Below the pieces are notes generated by a model. The model searched no databases. It was not told the DNA's origin and saw only the letters and a program-made list of their open reading frames with translations. Both the position numbers and the translations under genes were made by a program. From Candidatus Thiosymbion ectosymbiont of Catanema sp. Cochon2018 (GTDB lineage: Bacteria > Pseudomonadota > Gammaproteobacteria > Chromatiales > Chromatiaceae), in contig WYCW01000004.1 of the NCBI GenBank assembly GCA_011392765.1, positions 172,038 to 236,037 of the forward strand: a stretch of DNA of 64,000 nucleotides, given 5' to 3'. This document shows positions 63,453 to 64,000 of this stretch, in pieces (positions within the stretch are counted from its first letter, which is position 1; the number at the start of each line of letters is the position of its first letter).

Positions 63453-64000
63453 TAGGGGGTTCCTATGAGTGTAGGTATGGGTTCAGGCATCCCGTTACGT
63501 GTCTTTTCAACAGTAAGGGTGCTGAGTGGTTCGTCTTGAATTGAGGTAGTATTACTGACTCGTGTCTTTTTAGTGGAAATGGGATCTGGAGGTGTGTCTT
63601 GGTCCAAAATTCCCATCTCATCCTGCGATTTGGTAATAGTATGTTGCAAATGCTCTCCACTACTATTCAGGTATCCCACAGAAAGCAAACCAAGACCAAC
63701 GAAAGATAGCGCTATCAAGGTGACCAGACGGGAGGAAACGATGGGTTGGGGCCGAAGGAATAGGGGATCGGTTGCCTGGGATGGCAGGTCCGGCGCCGGA
63801 CCGGGTGGAGGCTGCTTGTAGGGCGGGCAGTCCAGCAGTTTGCGCAGCAGGGATTTGTATCCTTCCGGTCCGTCGAGACAGAAATAATCATATCCCTGGA
63901 GCTCGAGTGGGATATGTTCCTGGTCCGAGGCATGGAAAAAGACTGGAAAGATCCGGCCGTTGTGTAGCTTTTTCGAGTAGAGCAGATTTCGGATCAGCCT
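63452..64000 (-). CDS. TIR-like domain membrane protein (5' end outside window)
   Basis: The frame is open from the window edge to the stop at 63452, 182 residues. The first part, HNGRIFPVFFHASDQEHIPL, then ELQGYDYFCLDGPEGYKSLL, resembles the C-terminal part of bacterial TIR/SEFIR domains. A proline-rich linker (PPYKQPPPGPAPD) follows, then one transmembrane helix, LVTLIALSFVGLGLLSVGYL. The 65-residue tail is hydrophilic and Thr-rich, probably periplasmic. Such a layout would place TIR in the cytosol and link it across the membrane. The catalytic Glu lies in the missing part, so NADase activity cannot be judged. Confidence 0.6.
   Translation of the reverse strand, partial: RLIRNLLYSKKLHNGRIFPVFFHASDQEHIPLELQGYDYFCLDGPEGYKSLLRKLLDCPPYKQPPPGPAPDLPSQATDPLFLRPQPIVSSRLVTLIALSFVGLGLLSVGYLNSSGEHLQHTITKSQDEMGILDQDTPPDPISTKKTRVSNTTSIQDEPLSTLTVEKTRNGMPEPIPTLIGTP

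Overview
The window looks like a chromosomal segment of a Gram-negative, probably gammaproteobacterial bacterium. The housekeeping set fits this: aroK-aroB, smpB, lipB, yciB, cfa, ccmA/ccmB, queA, pilB/pilC, and a dihydrolipoyl dehydrogenase with a fused lipoyl domain. The very heavy load of insertion sequences and palindromic intergenic repeats recalls sulfur-oxidising Chromatiales-type bacteria and symbionts. That is inference only: no rRNA, tRNA or other taxonomic marker was found.

Layout. 0-5.4 kb: end of an IS1-type element cutting an IS5-type transposase, a frameshifted Na/Pi symporter, two small genes, aroB/aroK and a 2OG-Fe(II) oxygenase-like gene. 5.6-9.4 kb: three-gene cluster of KAP P-loop NTPase, a helical partner and a pentapeptide/WD40 protein. 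9.5-14.6 kb: glycogen synthase between two inverted, nearly identical IS110 elements. 14.6-18.3 kb: a long imperfect palindrome, a B12/radical-SAM protein of the RiPP-maturation type, and smpB. 18.6-29.6 kb: accessory island with an IS1595-type element, an S23-like four-helix-bundle gene, a type III modification gene cut by an IS1-type element, two toxin-antitoxin remnants, a GxxExxY protein, the restriction subunit, and long arrays of a palindromic repeat. 30-48 kb: mixed core genes separated by dispersed repeats. 48.5-54 kb: pilC and pilB separated by a third IS110 copy and a MazF-type pair. 54.2-58.2 kb: dndCDE DNA phosphorothioation operon. 58.5-64 kb: a second 2OG oxygenase, lpdA, an IS630 element, and a TIR-domain membrane protein with an IS-truncated lipoprotein partner running off the window.

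How the parts relate. Several normally contiguous gene sets are split or isolated by mobile sequences: pilB/pilC, ccmA/ccmB, lpdA without aceEF, mod/res, and KAP/WD40. At least three dispersed repeat families recur. Family A is a MITE-like element with AATGCCATTAAGTTA-type inverted ends. Family B/B' carries hexameric GATTAC/GGGATC-type runs. Family C is the CACCACAGAG array.

The strongest unusual signal is that all three IS110 copies are exactly 1326 bp, are bounded by a CT dinucleotide, and sit in a motif resembling family A. One copy interrupts an otherwise intact family A repeat. A stretch in the IS 5' noncoding region is complementary to that target, which suggests a bridge-RNA-guided element that uses the genome's own repeat as its landing site.
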